27,589 nt of DNA from a virus. The position numbers were made by a program, and so were the translations under genes. The notes below the pieces were generated by a model, which searched no databases, had not been told where the DNA came from, and was given only the letters and a program-made list of their open reading frames with translations. Position 1 is the first letter of the stretch; the number at the start of each line of letters is the position of its first letter. The stretch covers positions 1 to 27,589 of IMG/VR virus record IMGVR_UViG_3300017776_000138. The stretch is one strand, 5' to 3'. Below, in pieces: positions 11,862 through 21,584 of the stretch.

Positions 11862-14800
11862 ATGGCACAATCATCACAAGCTAAAGAAGTAATATTAGAG
11901 ATAGGTGAAGAAATTGGCCTACAGGAGTATAGTATTCAGGTTCAAAACGGAACTGTTAAAAAATCGATTTTTGACAACTGTTCTGCACCTCAACATTGTA
12001 GTACAGATGTTTTAAATGCTAACAGTGGTTTAGTAAACAACTGGAATGGGTGGTATGGTCTTGCGTGTACTGATGTAAGGCAGATAGGTAACGCCCCATC
12101 TATTCAACCCATAACTGGTTCATCATATTACTTTCCTATAAGCCCTGGTGCTAATTTTAATATAAATTACGCCTATGACAGTGGTTATAATTCAGAAAAC
12201 ACAGAGGGTAACGCAATAATATTCACTCTTCAGAGGTCTGGTGGTGGTAGTCCTGACTTTAATGGTTGTGAATTTTCTGTAAACTCAACACAGGGTGTGT
12301 GGTATGCTCAAAACCTTAAATCAGAGGGTAGAGAGAACACTGAGCAGGGTCGTATGCTATACTTAGTTCCAAAGTCAGGAGCAGGTATTACAACGAGAAT
12401 ATCTTTTGAGATATTAGAGGGGAATCGTGATAAACTTATGGTAAGGGGCTCAGGGGGGAAAAGTATTGGTGAGTTTTTACATAATAATGGATTTAGCCAA
12501 TTCCCTATACAAACCATAAACTCTCCAAGCTGGTGGCAGATGTTTGATTTCTATGTATCACCTTATGTTCATGGCGGTAATTGGTATTACGACTCTGACG
12601 GTCATGTTAATTATGACGATAGTATCCAAACAGTGCACGCAAGTTATGTTGAAACTCCTAACGGAGTTCCCAACTTCGCTTCTATGGTTCTTGAAACGAA
12701 CACTTTTGGATTAAGAAGCACAGATGATATTTTTAACTGCTTCGAGGGATATACACATGGTTATGAGTTAGCTATAACCATTGACTCTATGACAAACTGT
12801 AGGGTTGAGGTTTTAACATATACAGACGATAATGGTTTTGATTTTGCTTTTGATTATGCTGGAGTCGGACACTCAGGACAGAACTTTGTTTGGGAGAAAA
12901 TAAACACAACAGGCTCTCATACTGTTTGTGTTCCCTTTCACTATAATGTTGCTACTACAGAAGAGCTGCAAAGCCCAAATGCTTATGGAAATACTGGTGG
13001 GTGGAGTACAGCGATAGAGGTTCAAACTGGTGGTGGGGGATATTTGTCAGGTCAAGTTGCTTACAAGAAGTTTTATAAGGCACAGTATAGGTTTATAAGA
13101 GTTGTAAAGATAAATGAAAGCCTACCAGCCTCTTTAGAAATATCAAGGTTTGAGGTAAAAAGCTCAAGCCATAGTGTTAGGAGTATAGATGTTCCTACAT
13201 ATATAACACAAAAAATAGAAGTACCTGCTTATGATTATGAGGTTCTTGATGTTTATGATAGAGACAAAGTTCCTTTAGCCCTAACATTTAACAGTGGAGA
13301 CCTTAGAGACCCAAGTAAAAGGTCAACAGGTTATTCTAAAACATTTGAGCTGCCTGCAAGTATTAGAAATCAGCAATTCTTAAAAACAATGACTGCCGAT
13401 GGCTCTGAGAGACAGGCAGAAGATATTTCGTGGAGAAAAGCGAGAATAAGTGCTAACGGTGTTGTTGTATTTAATGGTTTTGCAAGAATAGAAAAAAGCA
13501 CAACAGGTCAAGGTGGTAAATATAGCTGCCACATCCTACAAGACCCAAGCTATTGGCCTGAGCTTATTGGTGATAAAAAGCTTTGTGATTTATCTTTTGA
13601 TTCTCATATCAAAAACTACAATAATGTTGTTAATAGCTGGAGTGATAATGTAGATAATATACCTTATGTATATCCAGCAATAAACTACGGAGAGTGGTCT
13701 AAAGATATTATAGGCGTAGATAAACACTCTTTAGATGATTTTCACCCAGCGGCTTATGTAAAGGCTATAGTTGACAAGATATTTGATGATATAGGGTATG
13801 ATGTTAAAAGTGATTTTATGGATGGTGCTATGTTTAAAAAGCTTATCATCCCTTTCACTGGAGACCCTGATGATTATAAATCACAGGCAGACCCACTTGG
13901 TGAAGATGGAGATTACTCATCTACCGCATCTTTAGCGGCAGAGTATGGGTTGCCTTATATCCCAGCATCAGGTAATAATACTCATATTAATAGATATTAC
14001 AGACCTGTTATACCATGTCAGAATGGATGTGCTTATTATACGCCAGGGAGTTCAAACTCTATACAAAATGGATATACAGTTCCTTTTACTGGAAGATATA
14101 ATGTTCACTATCAGGCCGAAATGAGGCTTAAAGCACCAGGAATTTGTGGTAACGGAAACCCTGGTAGATGGGCGGCATGGCTATTTGTCAACGGACTGTC
14201 TGTTGGGCCTTATTCTCATGGTTATCCAAACTCAGGTAATGACCAATACACCTATGACGAACTCAACCAAAGTATAAACCAGTTTGATGTTGATGGTGCT
14301 CCAAGTTGTGCTTGGTTCGAGAATCAAAGTAATGGAGATTGGATTCCTAACAGTTTTGACACCTCAATAGAATTACAACAGGGAGATGAGGTGCAGATAG
14401 GGTTTTTCGGTGTTAATTATAAAGATATTTGTGGGTTTGAGGCAGACATAAGAGACCAGGATTTTGGTATATGGCCTGATGTTAGCCAGGCTTTTACACC
14501 GCCACAAGAAATTAGTTTTTCTGACTCTCTTGATTGCAGCTTAAAGCAGGTCGACTTCTTAAAGGGTATTACACAGCTATTTAATTTATATTGGACTGCC
14601 GACAATGACTTAAAGGAGGTTTATGTTGAACCTTACGATGCTTTCTATGGTTCAGGAGAAGTTGTTGATTGGACTAAAAAAATAGACAGAAAGAGCTGGA
14701 CTGATAAATTCTTAATTGATGAGTTAGCTAAAAATATTACATACAAATATAAGGTTGATTCAGCGGATGACTTGGTTGAGATTTACAATGAGAGCATGGA

Positions 14801-16115
14801 TACGGAGCTGTGGAGTACAATAATAACCAACGAAGAACTATACAGGAAAGAAGATAAAGAGCTTGGAACTACTGTTTTCTCCCCTACATTTAGAATTAAA
14901 ACAGGCGGTGGAGGTGATGCTACTTTTGTAAATAGCGGTCAATGGCCTGTCATGCCTTGTATGTGGAGTGGAGACCCTGTGTACTGGGGGTGGTTTAACG
15001 GAACGAGCAGACCTGATAACAGCACTAAATTTAATATAAGAATATTAAACTATCATGGGTTAAGTTCTGAGGTTGGAAGTTGGAAGCTAACCGATGATAA
15101 TGGAAACGAACAAACGCACAACCAATATCCTTACGCATATACATACAACTATAATCACGCAGGTGCTGGGGCTATAGAAGATAATCTTGCTTGGTATGAT
15201 ATAGGGGCTGGAGCTACATATCAAAGAGGTCTTTTTGATAGATTCTACGGTAGGCTTTATGAGAAAGTTAGTGGAGGGGCTGCTTTAAGAACCTGTATGA
15301 TGGACTTGACACAGGCTGATATATCTCATTTCGATTTCAGAGATGTTATTAGAATAGATATGGATGGCGGTGTTCCTACATACTGGACTGTTCACAAGAT
15401 AATAGATTATAAACCTGGTAAAGATGTTTTAACAAAGGTAGAGCTTGTAGAGTGGAAGTATGGATTTGATGCTTTTGGTAAGCCAAATAAACTAAATGCT
15501 ACAAACTATGGTTTCTTACCTGATAACGGTGGTAAGCCTGCTGGTGGTAAAGGAAGTATTACTGGCCCTAACGGAGACTTTGTAGTTCACTCTAATGGAG
15601 ATACATTTTTACCTGACGATTCAATAGTTCTATCAACCTCTGTGAAAGCAAAAAGCAATTTAACTGTTGATATATTAAAATCAGTTCCTAAGCTTCCTAA
15701 TTTCAAAACAAAGTTTAACGATAGAGCTTTGGAAATAAACAACGATAACGGAGTAACAAACAATCCAGCTATATACGACCCAGCACAGGCTAATAATGTA
15801 AAAAGAAATGCAGTTGCTTTTGGTAGTGGATTAGAAGCAAACGGCAGTCAGGTTGTTTTGGGTAAATATAATAGTCCTAACGCCTCTGACACTTTCCAGG
15901 TGGGTGCTGGATATGTTGACAGTATAACAGGAGAGTTTCAAAGATTAAACGCAATTAGTGTAAGTAAAAATGGAGAGTTTTGTATCTACGGTGGAGAGGT
16001 TGTTGCAGACTTCAAAACAGGAGATGTAACTCTTACTGGTGATGTTTACTACACAGACAATGACGGTAGAAAGAAAAAAGTATATTTAAAAGAGAAAATA
16101 GAAAATAATTATTAG
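11862..16115 (+). CDS. Large tail-tip/baseplate and fibre protein, 1417 aa
   Basis: 1417 residues. The N-terminal third has aromatic, Gly/Asn-rich beta sequence. Around 470-560, VPLALTFNSGDLRDPSKRS and STGYSKTFELPAS match a core found in Bacteroidota phage baseplate proteins. At about 740-850, TGRYNVHYQAEMRLKA ... ELQQGDEVQIGFF looks like a C1q/TNF-type jelly roll. Near residue 1317, NAVAFGSGLEANGSQVVLGKY resembles the head repeats of trimeric adhesins and fibres, so the C-terminus may be a trimeric receptor-binding part. Likely contacts the host surface. Domain assignments are by eye. Confidence 0.65.
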   Translation: MAQSSQAKEVILEIGEEIGLQEYSIQVQNGTVKKSIFDNCSAPQHCSTDVLNANSGLVNNWNGWYGLACTDVRQIGNAPSIQPITGSSYYFPISPGANFNINYAYDSGYNSENTEGNAIIFTLQRSGGGSPDFNGCEFSVNSTQGVWYAQNLKSEGRENTEQGRMLYLVPKSGAGITTRISFEILEGNRDKLMVRGSGGKSIGEFLHNNGFSQFPIQTINSPSWWQMFDFYVSPYVHGGNWYYDSDGHVNYDDSIQTVHASYVETPNGVPNFASMVLETNTFGLRSTDDIFNCFEGYTHGYELAITIDSMTNCRVEVLTYTDDNGFDFAFDYAGVGHSGQNFVWEKINTTGSHTVCVPFHYNVATTEELQSPNAYGNTGGWSTAIEVQTGGGGYLSGQVAYKKFYKAQYRFIRVVKINESLPASLEISRFEVKSSSHSVRSIDVPTYITQKIEVPAYDYEVLDVYDRDKVPLALTFNSGDLRDPSKRSTGYSKTFELPASIRNQQFLKTMTADGSERQAEDISWRKARISANGVVVFNGFARIEKSTTGQGGKYSCHILQDPSYWPELIGDKKLCDLSFDSHIKNYNNVVNSWSDNVDNIPYVYPAINYGEWSKDIIGVDKHSLDDFHPAAYVKAIVDKIFDDIGYDVKSDFMDGAMFKKLIIPFTGDPDDYKSQADPLGEDGDYSSTASLAAEYGLPYIPASGNNTHINRYYRPVIPCQNGCAYYTPGSSNSIQNGYTVPFTGRYNVHYQAEMRLKAPGICGNGNPGRWAAWLFVNGLSVGPYSHGYPNSGNDQYTYDELNQSINQFDVDGAPSCAWFENQSNGDWIPNSFDTSIELQQGDEVQIGFFGVNYKDICGFEADIRDQDFGIWPDVSQAFTPPQEISFSDSLDCSLKQVDFLKGITQLFNLYWTADNDLKEVYVEPYDAFYGSGEVVDWTKKIDRKSWTDKFLIDELAKNITYKYKVDSADDLVEIYNESMDTELWSTIITNEELYRKEDKELGTTVFSPTFRIKTGGGGDATFVNSGQWPVMPCMWSGDPVYWGWFNGTSRPDNSTKFNIRILNYHGLSSEVGSWKLTDDNGNEQTHNQYPYAYTYNYNHAGAGAIEDNLAWYDIGAGATYQRGLFDRFYGRLYEKVSGGAALRTCMMDLTQADISHFDFRDVIRIDMDGGVPTYWTVHKIIDYKPGKDVLTKVELVEWKYGFDAFGKPNKLNATNYGFLPDNGGKPAGGKGSITGPNGDFVVHSNGDTFLPDDSIVLSTSVKAKSNLTVDILKSVPKLPNFKTKFNDRALEINNDNGVTNNPAIYDPAQANNVKRNAVAFGSGLEANGSQVVLGKYNSPNASDTFQVGAGYVDSITGEFQRLNAISVSKNGEFCIYGGEVVADFKTGDVTLTGDVYYTDNDGRKKKVYLKEKIENNY

Positions 16116-16116
16116 T

Positions 16117-19100
16117 ATGGCCAATCAGACTTTATATACATTTAAGGCAAATCTTCAAGACCTTGTTAAGCTACAAAAAGAGATAGCTAAAGCACAGAAA
16201 GAGCTTAATAAGCTGAAGAAAACAGACAAGGAGTATCAAGCTCAACAGAAGAAGCTTGGAGACTTACAAGGTAAGTTCAACAAGACTGCTGGAGCTATGA
16301 AGAACGCCACAGGTGCTGCCAACAACCTAAATAAAGCTGGCGGTAAACTTATAAATACTTTTAAATCTGCCGCTGTAGCTATTGGGGCTGCTTTCGCTGT
16401 TAGAGCTATCGTAGGCTCTATAAAGTCTATTATATCTACATTCTCTGAGTTTGAAGCACAGATGGCTGCTGTAAAAGCAATATCAGGTGCTACAGGTGAA
16501 GAGTTTAAGGTTCTTGAATCGTCAGCACTGAAGCTTGGTGCGTCAACTGTATTTACGGCTACTCAGGTTGGTAAACTACAAGAGGAGTTTGCTCGTTTAG
16601 GTTTTACAGTTGAAGAAATTGATTCAGCTACAGTTTCTACACTAAATCTTGCAGCAGCAACAGGAGAGTCTTTGGCCAACTCTGCTCAAATTGCTGGTTC
16701 TACTCTTAGAGCATTTAACTTAGACGCTGAACAAACACAAAGGGTTACTGATGTTATGGCATCTTCATTTACAAACTCTGCATTGAACCTTGAAAGGTTT
16801 AAGGAGTCTATGAAGTTTGTCGCACCTGTCGCAAGAGCAACTGGATTTACCCTTGAGGAGACATCAAGTTTACTTATGAACCTGGCAGATAACGGACTAA
16901 CTGGTTCGATAGCTGGTAACGCACTAAAAAATGTTTTCTTAAAACTTGGAGACGCAAACTCTAAATTAGCTAAAAAGCTTGGTGGGCCTGTTCAGGGATT
17001 ACCTCAGCTTGTTGAAGCTATGAAGAAGCTAAAAGAAGAGGGCTTCTCTGCAACAGAGGCTGTGGACTTACTTGATAAGCGTTCAGCACCTGCATTTCTT
17101 GCTTTAATTAAAAATATTGAGGGATTAGAGAGTGGTGTTGATATTTTAAATATGACTGAGGGTGCTGTTAATAGAATGGCGGCCATAAGACTTGATACTT
17201 TACAGGGTGATTTCACGATATTAAAATCTGCTGCTGAGGGTCTTAGTATTGCCCTTGGAGACCAGTTTGATATAAGTTTAAGAAATATTGTTTACTCACT
17301 AACGAAGTTTATACAAAAAGTAACAGAAAGTGAAACAGCACTAAAAGCTATACAAAGAACGGTTCAATTCGTTGCGGCAGCTATTGTTGGTTTAACAGCA
17401 AGATTTGCAGCTATGGGTCTATCCGCTGTCATAAACGGCATCAGAAGCATAGGTACGGCTATGGTAGCTATGACAAGAGCAACTATTGGTGCAACAGCAT
17501 CTACAAAAGCTTTAAAAGCTGCTTTTGCTTCAACACCATGGGGTCTTGTTATACAGGCTGTAACGACTCTTGCTGCGAGCTTCTTGCTGATGGGTGATGA
17601 GATGGAGGCTGCTGAAATGAAGCAAAGGAGACTTACTGATGCTATGAATCAGTCTATAGACGGTGTTCTTGATTTAAACGACTCAACAAAAGAAAGAGCA
17701 GATGGTATAAGACAGCTTGTTAATGACTTCCCTGAGCTACTTAAATTTTTAGACTTAGAGCTTGCTACAAACGCACAGCTTGGTGAATTGAAAAAGCTTT
17801 TGGCGAAAGAGGACTTGATTGATATGCAGCAAAAAATCGAGGACAATAACAAGAAGATTGATATGGCTCAGGCTGAGGTTGACGCTTCTGATGCTACTCT
17901 TAAAAAGCTAAGAGAAAATTACAAAAAAATAAGAGATGAGCAGGGGGAAAATAGCGATGCAGCAATAGCGGCTATAAGTAAAGTAACACGAGCAGAGGAT
18001 AGAAGAAACTTCCTAAGAGATAGAGAAATTCCAAGGTTAAAAAATAGAAACAAACAACTTCTCAAAGAAACAGAAGATTATGTAAAACAACTAAAGACGG
18101 CTCAAAATCTTTTAATTGAAGATGGTGAAACATATAGGATGGAGCTTAGGGTTCAGTATCTTGCAGAGCTTAACGCTTTTAGAGAGATGTCTGAGGGTCA
18201 AAAAGAAGAGGAGCTTGAAAGAAATAAGGATAGACTTGCTTATGTTACTGCCGCTGTAGAGTACAACGATATAATTGGTGAGAGCATGGAGAAGTTTGGG
18301 AAAATCACACCTCAAGTTCAAAAAGAGGTTGATTTATTCCTGGAGGGTAGTGGTTTTAAAGATAGAATTTTAAATGATGCTACAAGTGCTCAGAAACTTA
18401 ATGTAGAGCTTTCTGAGTTAAGAAAGTTTATATCTAACCTTGAAAGTTCTTTTGTTAGAACAGGTAATGCTGCTGATGACTTTGGAAGTAAGGCAGGTTT
18501 TGCTTTAAATAAAACTAAAGACCAATATAAGAAGCTTTCTAAGCTTTTAGATGACCTTGTGGACAATCAGTTCGAGGCAGCTATAAAACAGTCTGAAAAC
18601 CAAAGAGACGCATCTCTAAAGGCTAATGAGGAGCAGATAGCTCTTATGAAAACCAATATAACAAATATCGAAAAGCTACAGGCCGATGGCAGTAAAGAAG
18701 AGCTTGCCGCTTTAATTAAAGCAAACAAAAGTAAGTTCAACGCTATTAAAAACCTAACTATTGAGGAATATAATGATGCGACAGATGCGGAGAACGGCCA
18801 TAAAGATAAAATGCTTGAGATATTGCAGTCTATGCTTGACGAGGAAGATGCAAAGCTTCAAACAGCTTTCGCTTATCAAGCACAGATTTATTCTTCTCAC
18901 GCAGCCAATCTTGAAAGAATACAAAATGAAAGAGACCTTAGTGTTGCTGAGGATGTAGCTGCCGCAGGAGAGCAAGAGGCAAGAGCACTTGAGAGAAATG
19001 AGCTTAACTTCTTTAAGGCTATGAGGTTGAGAAGAAAAACAAGAGAAGATTTAGCTGCGGCAGAAATAGATAATGTAGATGCTGAATACGATAGACAACT

Positions 19101-20091
19101 AACCAATCTACAGGATTTTTATGGAGAAGATTATGAAAATAATGAAGAATACCTTAGACAAAAAGAGGAGCTTTATAGACAATCTACTACTAAAATAAAT
19201 GAAATAAATCAAAATGCTCTTGACTCTAATGTTCAAGACCAAATAGACTCTATCCAAAAGATTGGCGAATATTATAGTATGGCTTTCGATGCGTTTAGCA
19301 CACTCTTCACAAACAGAATGGCACTTCAAAAACAACAGACCACTGAATTTTATGATGCTGAAGCTGCTGACATAGATACTTCTATGCAAAGAGAACTTGA
19401 TGCGGTTGAGGGTAATGCTCAGGCTCAAGAGGATATTAGAGAGAGATATGCTTTAATACAAGAGGCTAACGAAGAGAAGAAACAAGCCGAGCTTAGAGCA
19501 ATTAAGAAAAAGGAGTTCCAAGTTCAGAAAGTGAACGATATAATTATGGCAACAATAAACGGTGCTGTAGCTATCACAAAGGTTGCTGGGCAAACTGGTA
19601 TTGCAGCTATTGCTGCTGCACCTCTTATGTCTGCACTCGTTGCCGCACAGATTGCCGCTATTGCTGCACAAAAGTTTGTTGGAGCTAAGGGTGGTATTAT
19701 ACCTAATAATGAAATGTTCGCAAGAGGCGGAATGGTTGTAGGGCCAAGCCACGCAGATGGCGGAGTTAAGTTTGCTGTAGGCGGTAGAGTTGCTGAATTA
19801 GAGGGTGGAGAAGCTGTGATTAACAAAAGGTCAACATCTATGTTTAGAAGCCAGCTATCAGATATGAATGTAGCTGGTGGTGGTGTAGCTTTTGCTAATG
19901 GTGGTATAATGCCAGGAACTTCAAATGCTCTTCAAGCATCAAGTGTAAATAATACTCAGATACAATTTGATGATTTAGCAAGTAATATTATATCAGGTAT
20001 AAATAGTAAAGAAGTTGTCGTTACAGAGGCATCTATTACTACGAGTCAAGAAAATGTAAGTGTAACTGAATTAACTTCTAATATATTTTAA
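16117..20091 (+). CDS. Tail tape measure protein
   Basis: 1324 residues, the longest helical protein here; it sets tail length and is released into the host at DNA entry. N-terminal coiled coil (LVKLQKEIAKAQKELNKL), then the TP901-type core: FEAQMAAVKAISGATGEEF, LQEEFARLGFTVEEI, LNLAAATGES, GNALKNVFLKLGD. Hydrophobic stretches near 77-104, 405-490 and 1145-1190 could cross membranes. The C-terminus is Gly-rich with FARGGMVVGPSHADGG and GGEAVINKRS, typical of tape measure proteins. By the usual 0.15 nm per residue, a tail of roughly 200 nm would be expected. It is unusually the last large gene of the tail operon. Confidence 0.9.
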   Translation: MANQTLYTFKANLQDLVKLQKEIAKAQKELNKLKKTDKEYQAQQKKLGDLQGKFNKTAGAMKNATGAANNLNKAGGKLINTFKSAAVAIGAAFAVRAIVGSIKSIISTFSEFEAQMAAVKAISGATGEEFKVLESSALKLGASTVFTATQVGKLQEEFARLGFTVEEIDSATVSTLNLAAATGESLANSAQIAGSTLRAFNLDAEQTQRVTDVMASSFTNSALNLERFKESMKFVAPVARATGFTLEETSSLLMNLADNGLTGSIAGNALKNVFLKLGDANSKLAKKLGGPVQGLPQLVEAMKKLKEEGFSATEAVDLLDKRSAPAFLALIKNIEGLESGVDILNMTEGAVNRMAAIRLDTLQGDFTILKSAAEGLSIALGDQFDISLRNIVYSLTKFIQKVTESETALKAIQRTVQFVAAAIVGLTARFAAMGLSAVINGIRSIGTAMVAMTRATIGATASTKALKAAFASTPWGLVIQAVTTLAASFLLMGDEMEAAEMKQRRLTDAMNQSIDGVLDLNDSTKERADGIRQLVNDFPELLKFLDLELATNAQLGELKKLLAKEDLIDMQQKIEDNNKKIDMAQAEVDASDATLKKLRENYKKIRDEQGENSDAAIAAISKVTRAEDRRNFLRDREIPRLKNRNKQLLKETEDYVKQLKTAQNLLIEDGETYRMELRVQYLAELNAFREMSEGQKEEELERNKDRLAYVTAAVEYNDIIGESMEKFGKITPQVQKEVDLFLEGSGFKDRILNDATSAQKLNVELSELRKFISNLESSFVRTGNAADDFGSKAGFALNKTKDQYKKLSKLLDDLVDNQFEAAIKQSENQRDASLKANEEQIALMKTNITNIEKLQADGSKEELAALIKANKSKFNAIKNLTIEEYNDATDAENGHKDKMLEILQSMLDEEDAKLQTAFAYQAQIYSSHAANLERIQNERDLSVAEDVAAAGEQEARALERNELNFFKAMRLRRKTREDLAAAEIDNVDAEYDRQLTNLQDFYGEDYENNEEYLRQKEELYRQSTTKINEINQNALDSNVQDQIDSIQKIGEYYSMAFDAFSTLFTNRMALQKQQTTEFYDAEAADIDTSMQRELDAVEGNAQAQEDIRERYALIQEANEEKKQAELRAIKKKEFQVQKVNDIIMATINGAVAITKVAGQTGIAAIAAAPLMSALVAAQIAAIAAQKFVGAKGGIIPNNEMFARGGMVVGPSHADGGVKFAVGGRVAELEGGEAVINKRSTSMFRSQLSDMNVAGGGVAFANGGIMPGTSNALQASSVNNTQIQFDDLASNIISGINSKEVVVTEASITTSQENVSVTELTSNIF

Positions 20092-20101
20092 ATATTTTTT
20101 G

Positions 20102-20109
20102 TATATTTG
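20102..20109 (+). promoter_or_regulatory. Possible -7 box TATATTTG
   Basis: TATATTTG matches the Bacteroidota -7 consensus exactly, but there is no TTTG 19 nt upstream (TAAT at 20079-20082). It lies between the tape measure stop and ATG 20114. Weak candidate. Confidence 0.3.
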
Positions 20110-20113
20110 TTGT

Positions 20114-20347
20114 ATGAAAGATATAATGAAAATATTTTGGAGCTATATTATTGGAGACGGAGTAGAAACAGCGACAGACGAATTATTTGAGGCAAGAATG
20201 ACTATATGTAGGTCAAACACCTGTAAGTCCTATCAAAAACCCTTTAAAATAAAAGCACTCGAAAGATGTGGTTCTTGTGGATGTTTCTTAAATGCAAAAG
20301 CAAGAATTGACGAATCTTTTATAGAGTGTCCTAAAAAATTATGGTAA
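20114..20347 (+). CDS. Small zinc-ribbon phage protein (CGxCGCfL...CP.kLW)
   Basis: ATG 20114 (MKDIMKIFWSYIIGDG...) gives 77 residues; a TTG at 20099 in the same frame lies in the possible -7 box. Cysteine pairs CRSNTC, then CGSCGCFLNAKARI, then ECPKKLW form a small zinc ribbon seen in many small phage proteins near tail genes (possibly DUF6171, from memory). Follows the tape measure gene and precedes another small gene by 1 base. Role unknown. Confidence 0.7.
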   Translation: MKDIMKIFWSYIIGDGVETATDELFEARMTICRSNTCKSYQKPFKIKALERCGSCGCFLNAKARIDESFIECPKKLW

Positions 20348-20348
20348 G

Positions 20349-20660
20349 ATGGCTAATAAAAGGCAGGTAGTTTTCGAGTTTAGAGATGTTCTATACGATA
20401 TACTTGTTCCAAGATTCGGAGAAGAGTTTGCACTAAAAGATGTTATACATCAGTTAGCGTATATGGGTTTGATACCCCCAAAGACTTTGAGGAACTATAT
20501 GATGATACACGACTTTGATAAATTTATCGTTGATAATAAAGGTCATGTAGGAAACACTTTTATTGATATATCTGTTAAGTATGATATATCAGAAAAGCAG
20601 GCTAAGAATATAGTTTACAAGCAGAGAAAGAAGTTTAAACCTAACTCAAATATTTTATAA
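20349..20660 (+). CDS. Helix-turn-helix-like small protein
   Basis: 103 residues, basic. The C-terminal half FIDISVKYDISEKQAKNIVYKQRKKF reads as a helix-turn-helix with a basic recognition helix; the N-terminal half (MANKRQVVFEFRDVLYDIL) is helical. A possible regulator, or a DNA-binding packaging accessory. Its 3' end overlaps the convergent rusA gene by 20 bases, so the operon's terminator must lie within rusA (see 20690). Confidence 0.6.
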   Translation: MANKRQVVFEFRDVLYDILVPRFGEEFALKDVIHQLAYMGLIPPKTLRNYMMIHDFDKFIVDNKGHVGNTFIDISVKYDISEKQAKNIVYKQRKKFKPNSNIL

Positions 20661-21030
20661 GACCTGACTTACCTGAAACAAAGGTAATGCTTGGCTCTTC
20701 GGCCCAGGTTTTTTTTCCGTAAACTGTGTGAACATGAGAGTCCTCTTTAAATATTGCATCCATAACACCTTTAATTAGGTTGTCAATGTCAGGTTTTTGC
20801 TTATGACTTTTCCCTTTGTATTCTGCTTTTTTCTTCTTGCTCCAAGACTTAGGCATTTGTATATAAAACTCTACAAAAAGTTCATCGTCTATCTCAAAGT
20901 CAACTTCTTTAAGTTTTTCTTTTAGCTCGTCTTTGAAAGCCCAATAATTAAGTACACAAGGTCTTTTCTTCCAAGTGTCAGCTCTTGTCATCCTGGGCTT
21001 CGGAACTGCTTTTATCTTTAGATTTATCAT
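20641..21030 (-). CDS. rusA: RusA-type Holliday junction resolvase
   Basis: 129 residues. Cuts four-way DNA junctions, resolving branched replication intermediates before packaging. N-terminal VPKPRMTRADTW and the catalytic block KPDIDNLIKGVMDAIF with D81, D83 and D91 match the RusA family, as does the length. Start MINLKIK is the usual kind for RusA. Last gene of the leftward replication operon; it overlaps the upstream gene by 53 bases and the convergent gene by 20. Confidence 0.9.
   Translation of the reverse strand: MINLKIKAVPKPRMTRADTWKKRPCVLNYWAFKDELKEKLKEVDFEIDDELFVEFYIQMPKSWSKKKKAEYKGKSHKQKPDIDNLIKGVMDAIFKEDSHVHTVYGKKTWAEEPSITFVSGKSGLIKYLS
20690..20716 (+). terminator. Rightward terminator inside rusA
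   Basis: CTTGG (20690-20694) pairs with CCAGG (20704-20708), with one further C-G pair possible, around a TCTTCGG loop, followed by eight T (20709-20716). It would end the tail transcript just past 20660 while being read as codons on the other strand. Confidence 0.5.
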
Positions 21031-21238
21031 TTTCCTTAGTCATTATATCAATACCCTGCATGATTGCTCTTGCAACAATATCTTTGGTTACAACCTTTTT
21101 ACATTTAGCACACTTCAAGTGCTTTTTAGTTCTGTAATACTTTCTTTTACAACAAGAGGTTAGAGTAATATCATCATCTTTAATAAGATGTTTTTCAAAC
21201 TCTTCTCTATCGAACTCTTTATTTTTATTTATTTTCAT
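20978..21238 (-). CDS. Zinc-binding small protein
   Basis: 86 basic residues. Cysteines in the pattern SCC ... LKCAKCKK (about residues 28-30 and 43-46) suggest a zinc ribbon with CC/CxxC ligands. The end is Lys/Ser/Asp-rich and disordered (DKSKDKSSSEAQDDKS). It overlaps rusA by 53 bases and the gene upstream by 14. Probably nucleic-acid binding; family unknown. Confidence 0.6.
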   Translation of the reverse strand: MKINKNKEFDREEFEKHLIKDDDITLTSCCKRKYYRTKKHLKCAKCKKVVTKDIVARAIMQGIDIMTKENDKSKDKSSSEAQDDKS

Positions 21239-21584
21239 TCTCTATTTCTTTTTGAAGATTAGCTAAAGCCCTCCAAGCAACCTTTGTAGAGTGCCTAACA
21301 CCATCAGAATCCATTTTGCCTGCATCTATAAGGTGTCTTGCGAGTGCATCTAACTCATCTCCGCTTTTACTTCTATCCCAAGCCAAAGGTAAGTCAGGAT
21401 TATGCTGCTGTTGACCTATAAAGCTACATTTTGCAACTTCTAAAATTGCATCAGGAAAGTATTTAATTACGCCTGTAAAAACTGGTTTCTCTTTTCTCTC
21501 TTGTGCTTCTGACTTATCTTCTGTAGATGTAGAAGTCCAACCGTTTCTATCTTTTTCGTAAAAATACTTACTGTGCTTTGTCAT
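21225..21584 (-). CDS. dATP/dGTP diphosphohydrolase-like protein
   Basis: 119 residues. The core IKYFPDAILEVAKCSFIGQQ ... LAWDRSKSGDELDALARHL ... DSDGVRHSTKVAWRALANL matches the small MazG-like family known as the dATP/dGTP diphosphohydrolase N-terminal domain (DUF5664), common in phages. Expected role: hydrolysing or adjusting the purine deoxynucleotide pool during phage DNA synthesis; the acidic metal ligands are E/D in the DELDALARH helix and D in DSDG. Overlaps both neighbours by short stretches, as an operon member. Confidence 0.75.
   Translation of the reverse strand: MTKHSKYFYEKDRNGWTSTSTEDKSEAQERKEKPVFTGVIKYFPDAILEVAKCSFIGQQQHNPDLPLAWDRSKSGDELDALARHLIDAGKMDSDGVRHSTKVAWRALANLQKEIENENK

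Noticed and set aside
19453-19826. Minus-strand frames under the tape measure gene
   Set aside because: Cys/Ser/Leu-rich antisense readings of Ala/Gly-rich tape measure codons; no promoters.
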